Of a stretch of 64,000 nt of DNA, positions 61,336-64,000 are shown piece after piece. A program made the translations under genes and the position numbers. Under the pieces are notes generated by a model. It was not told the DNA's origin. It did not search any database and saw only the letters and a list, made by a program, of their open reading frames with translations. The DNA is from Sinonovacula constricta (taxonomy: Eukaryota > Mollusca > Bivalvia > Cardiida > Solecurtidae): the NCBI GenBank assembly GCA_007844125.1, contig CM017563.1:30667828-30731827 (forward strand), written 5' to 3'. Numbering within the stretch: position 1 is the stretch's first letter; each line of letters starts with the position of its first letter.

Positions 61336-64000
61336 ACTGTGTTGCCGGCATTAATTATTGTATCGTATATTTAGAAGAGACGTCCCATGAGATGTTCCTA
61401 CCGTTTCGGGGCAGTCATAGAAAACGAGACCATAATTATGAGAACCTGAATTTTGCTAGACAATATACACCAGGAATAACAGATTTAATGTTTGTTTGCT
61501 TATTGAGTTTATCGTCCCACCAACAGTACTTCAATTATCTGGAGACGGTGTCCACTTGAAGCAGATGTGGTGCTGCCTTCACTTTGTATAGCATGCCGTG
61601 AACACATGACATCGTACCACACCCAGTCACATTATCCTGATAATTTTTAAGTTGGTGGCCATTAAAACCGATTTTAACTGAAGGTGTATAAAAGGCCCCG
61701 GCAACTTTTTATATAAATAATACGGCAAATTCTCACAGAACTTTAGAATTTTATATTAATGATTTTTATGAAACAGGTAAAAAGTACATTTTAAGAACAT
61801 CCATGATTCTTTCTTCAGATTATGTAAAAGTAATGAGTTTTACTTTCATGAATACAAACAACATTAATGCTGCTAAATTCGTACTGTGGGTTAAACGCGT
61901 TTTGGGGTCTTGCGTGCTTCGCAGGTTGTTTTTTTACAACCAACTGGAATCCACATTCAATATTGCGGACAATTCCGCAATAAAAAGTTAAATAAAATGG
62001 AACATTAGGAAAATTGCAATGGAACATTATCCCGCAGTAAAAACTTCGTTATAAATGCCACTTTATCTTATCTCGCATCGAAAACTGCGGACAAATGCAA
62101 CTTTTCTCATGTAAAACTTGTTAAATAGGAATCCATCGATTGCAATTTTGAATTAAACAGAAACGATTTATGTTAAAATCTATTTAAATGGTTAAACAAT
62201 CAACTTGTGCAAGTATTCTACTTAAAATGTATACTATCGCATGTTATATCATATGTAATATGGTAACAAAAATGCGCTTAAATATAATGATATGAAATAA
62301 TTGGTGAGGTGTACTTTTATTGAAAGAAGATATAAATCAACGGCATCCCGACTATTGCTGAACATTCGATAATAAGCAATTAATTAATCGAAAAGAAAAC
62401 ACATTAATTATTTTTCGTGTATTACAAATATGATCCTATTGTTGCTTTCACATTGACATAGAAAAATCGTATAATAGTTAAAGACCATTTTTATTTAAGT
62501 GTCATAATTTCGTAGATTCAATGCTTGGTGTATCATTAAAGTGAGCCACAATGAACAATGAGCCACTGTGTTCGTATCAACATTTAATATCACATAAGAC
62601 AAACGAGATCATTGTTAATAATTTAATTATGCGACAAGTTTAAAATATGCAACATTTAATTAACATGATACAGAGTTCGGAAAATAATTCGTCAACATAA
62701 TGTATGCAATGACATACGAGACAATGACACATTGATATTATAACATGTAAATTTGGCACTGAAAAATGTTATAAAAGAGAAATATATTGACAGAGCATGA
62801 AACAAATAACATATGAGCTAAATTAGAAACATTTGCATTAATAAATGGGCATAAAAGGGTAATAGTAGAGTATTGGCGATAGTGTTTTCAAGGAAGAAAA
62901 TGTGAACGCTTTGGGCTGATGTTGTTTTCAAGATACTAAATAATATAAATTTATCTATTGACAGACATTGTCTCAATTGTAATTATTACTAGTAGAATAG
63001 TTATTTACAAACATAACAACATGCTAACGAAAATTATTGCTATAAACTTGCATGATATGTCTTTCATACATAAATTAGAAGAGTACTAAACAGAAGTCTA
63101 TTATGTAAAATGAAGGCCACAGGCCCAGTGAAATCAAGTGAAATGAAAATAAGTAAATAAAGTGTTGCATTTCCTGTAAAATGCATGTCAAAATGCACCG
63201 TTAGTGCATGTTTTATATAAATATTCCATAAATATATCGATTTATTAATAAAACAATCAATAAACGTGACATAAATATCTGTTAAGATGAATAGTTGTGG
63301 ATTAAACTAAGTCGTACATAACAACAATGCAAAAATGTCACCCGTAATTAAAATGCAATATCCTGCCGGAATAACTTGTTATATTTTAACCAAATACACT
63401 TTCATTACAAGGGAAGTTTACAAACAACTTCTGTAACCTTCAATAGATTATTTATCCACACAAAAATACCACAGCAAACACTTTTACAGGGTAAACAAAG
63501 TATAAGTGTATCAGTACCCACTTCACACCACCTGTTCCTTCGTAATGTTGATTCGCGAGTCACATAAGGAAACAGGCGGTTTTCAGTAAAATGACCGTAC
63601 GGTAATGAACAATACCTGTACCCAGGAACACCCTTTGCATTTTAGCTTTGCATGAGTTTCCGCCTTTCTAACTGAAGCTGCACAACTTCTAGTGCCATAG
63701 CCCAAAGACAGGATTTGACATGTTTATAAAAATAATGCTAAACGGAAATGCAGTATGCACCTTACATGCATTTTTTGTTTTTATTTATATTCTTTCAAGC
63801 ACGTGATTTCGAAAAGTAAGTGGGTTTATGTTCTTTAAACAGCAGCACACTTTCGGAGCGCCTGACATTTTGGAAAGAGGGGTGACAGGGTTCGATATAG
63901 ACCGAAAGTTGCCCCTTATTCCGAAAATGGATGATCCAATACCTTTGTTTGTCACTTTAGTATCTACAATATATATGATATCACAAAAATCCCACTGTTA
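61336..64000. other. Intergenic, nothing recognised
   Basis: AT-rich sequence; short ORFs (61803, 63376) have no motif or splice context. No RNA gene or repeat array seen. Confidence 0.6.

Overview
The window looks like nuclear DNA of an invertebrate metazoan, most likely a mollusc (bivalve-like). It is AT-rich, has canonical GT/AG introns, tRNA-derived SINEs, short inverted-repeat elements and long minisatellites. The species cannot be fixed from sequence alone.

One gene dominates. On the + strand I can join twelve exons from 5012 to 49028 into a single open frame of 6498 codons, and every junction is phase-consistent. The predicted protein runs, in order: cytoplasmic tail with a PPxY motif; one transmembrane helix preceded by RRR (type II topology); SEA domain split over three exons with a G-S autoproteolysis-type site; ~760-residue polar disordered segment; ~5160-residue helical, cysteine-free, sequon-rich segment encoded by one 15486-bp exon; Thr/Pro linker; two Ig-like domains; two six-cysteine chitin-binding type-2 (peritrophin-A) domains; stop. 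The 5' end (ATG exon) was not found. The giant exon is built from about fifteen divergent units of ~330 residues: a Pro/aromatic landmark recurs 14 times at 327-335-residue intervals, and a second landmark recurs at matching intervals. The Ig-Ig-chitin-binding head has the same domain order as the secreted VCBP immune proteins of amphioxus and sea squirts, but here it sits on a giant membrane-anchored stalk. I consider this gene the main discovery of the window.

Layout: 1-5011, no recognised gene, with one putative inverted-repeat element (2691-3168). 5012-23424, cytoplasmic/TM/SEA exons separated by introns that hold an ~8.2-kb 56-bp minisatellite with higher-order structure (7560-15735) and a minus-strand SINE whose tail segment has expanded into ~60 tandem 56-bp copies (18236-21725). 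24113-42790, the disordered exon and the giant repeat exon. 43016-49028, Ig and chitin-binding exons with small introns carrying another SINE, short inverted-repeat elements and microsatellites. 49029-64000, 3' flank with no further gene recognised; it holds three minisatellites (58, 61 and 49 bp), several copies of an inverted-repeat element family, palindromic modules and a degenerate SINE.
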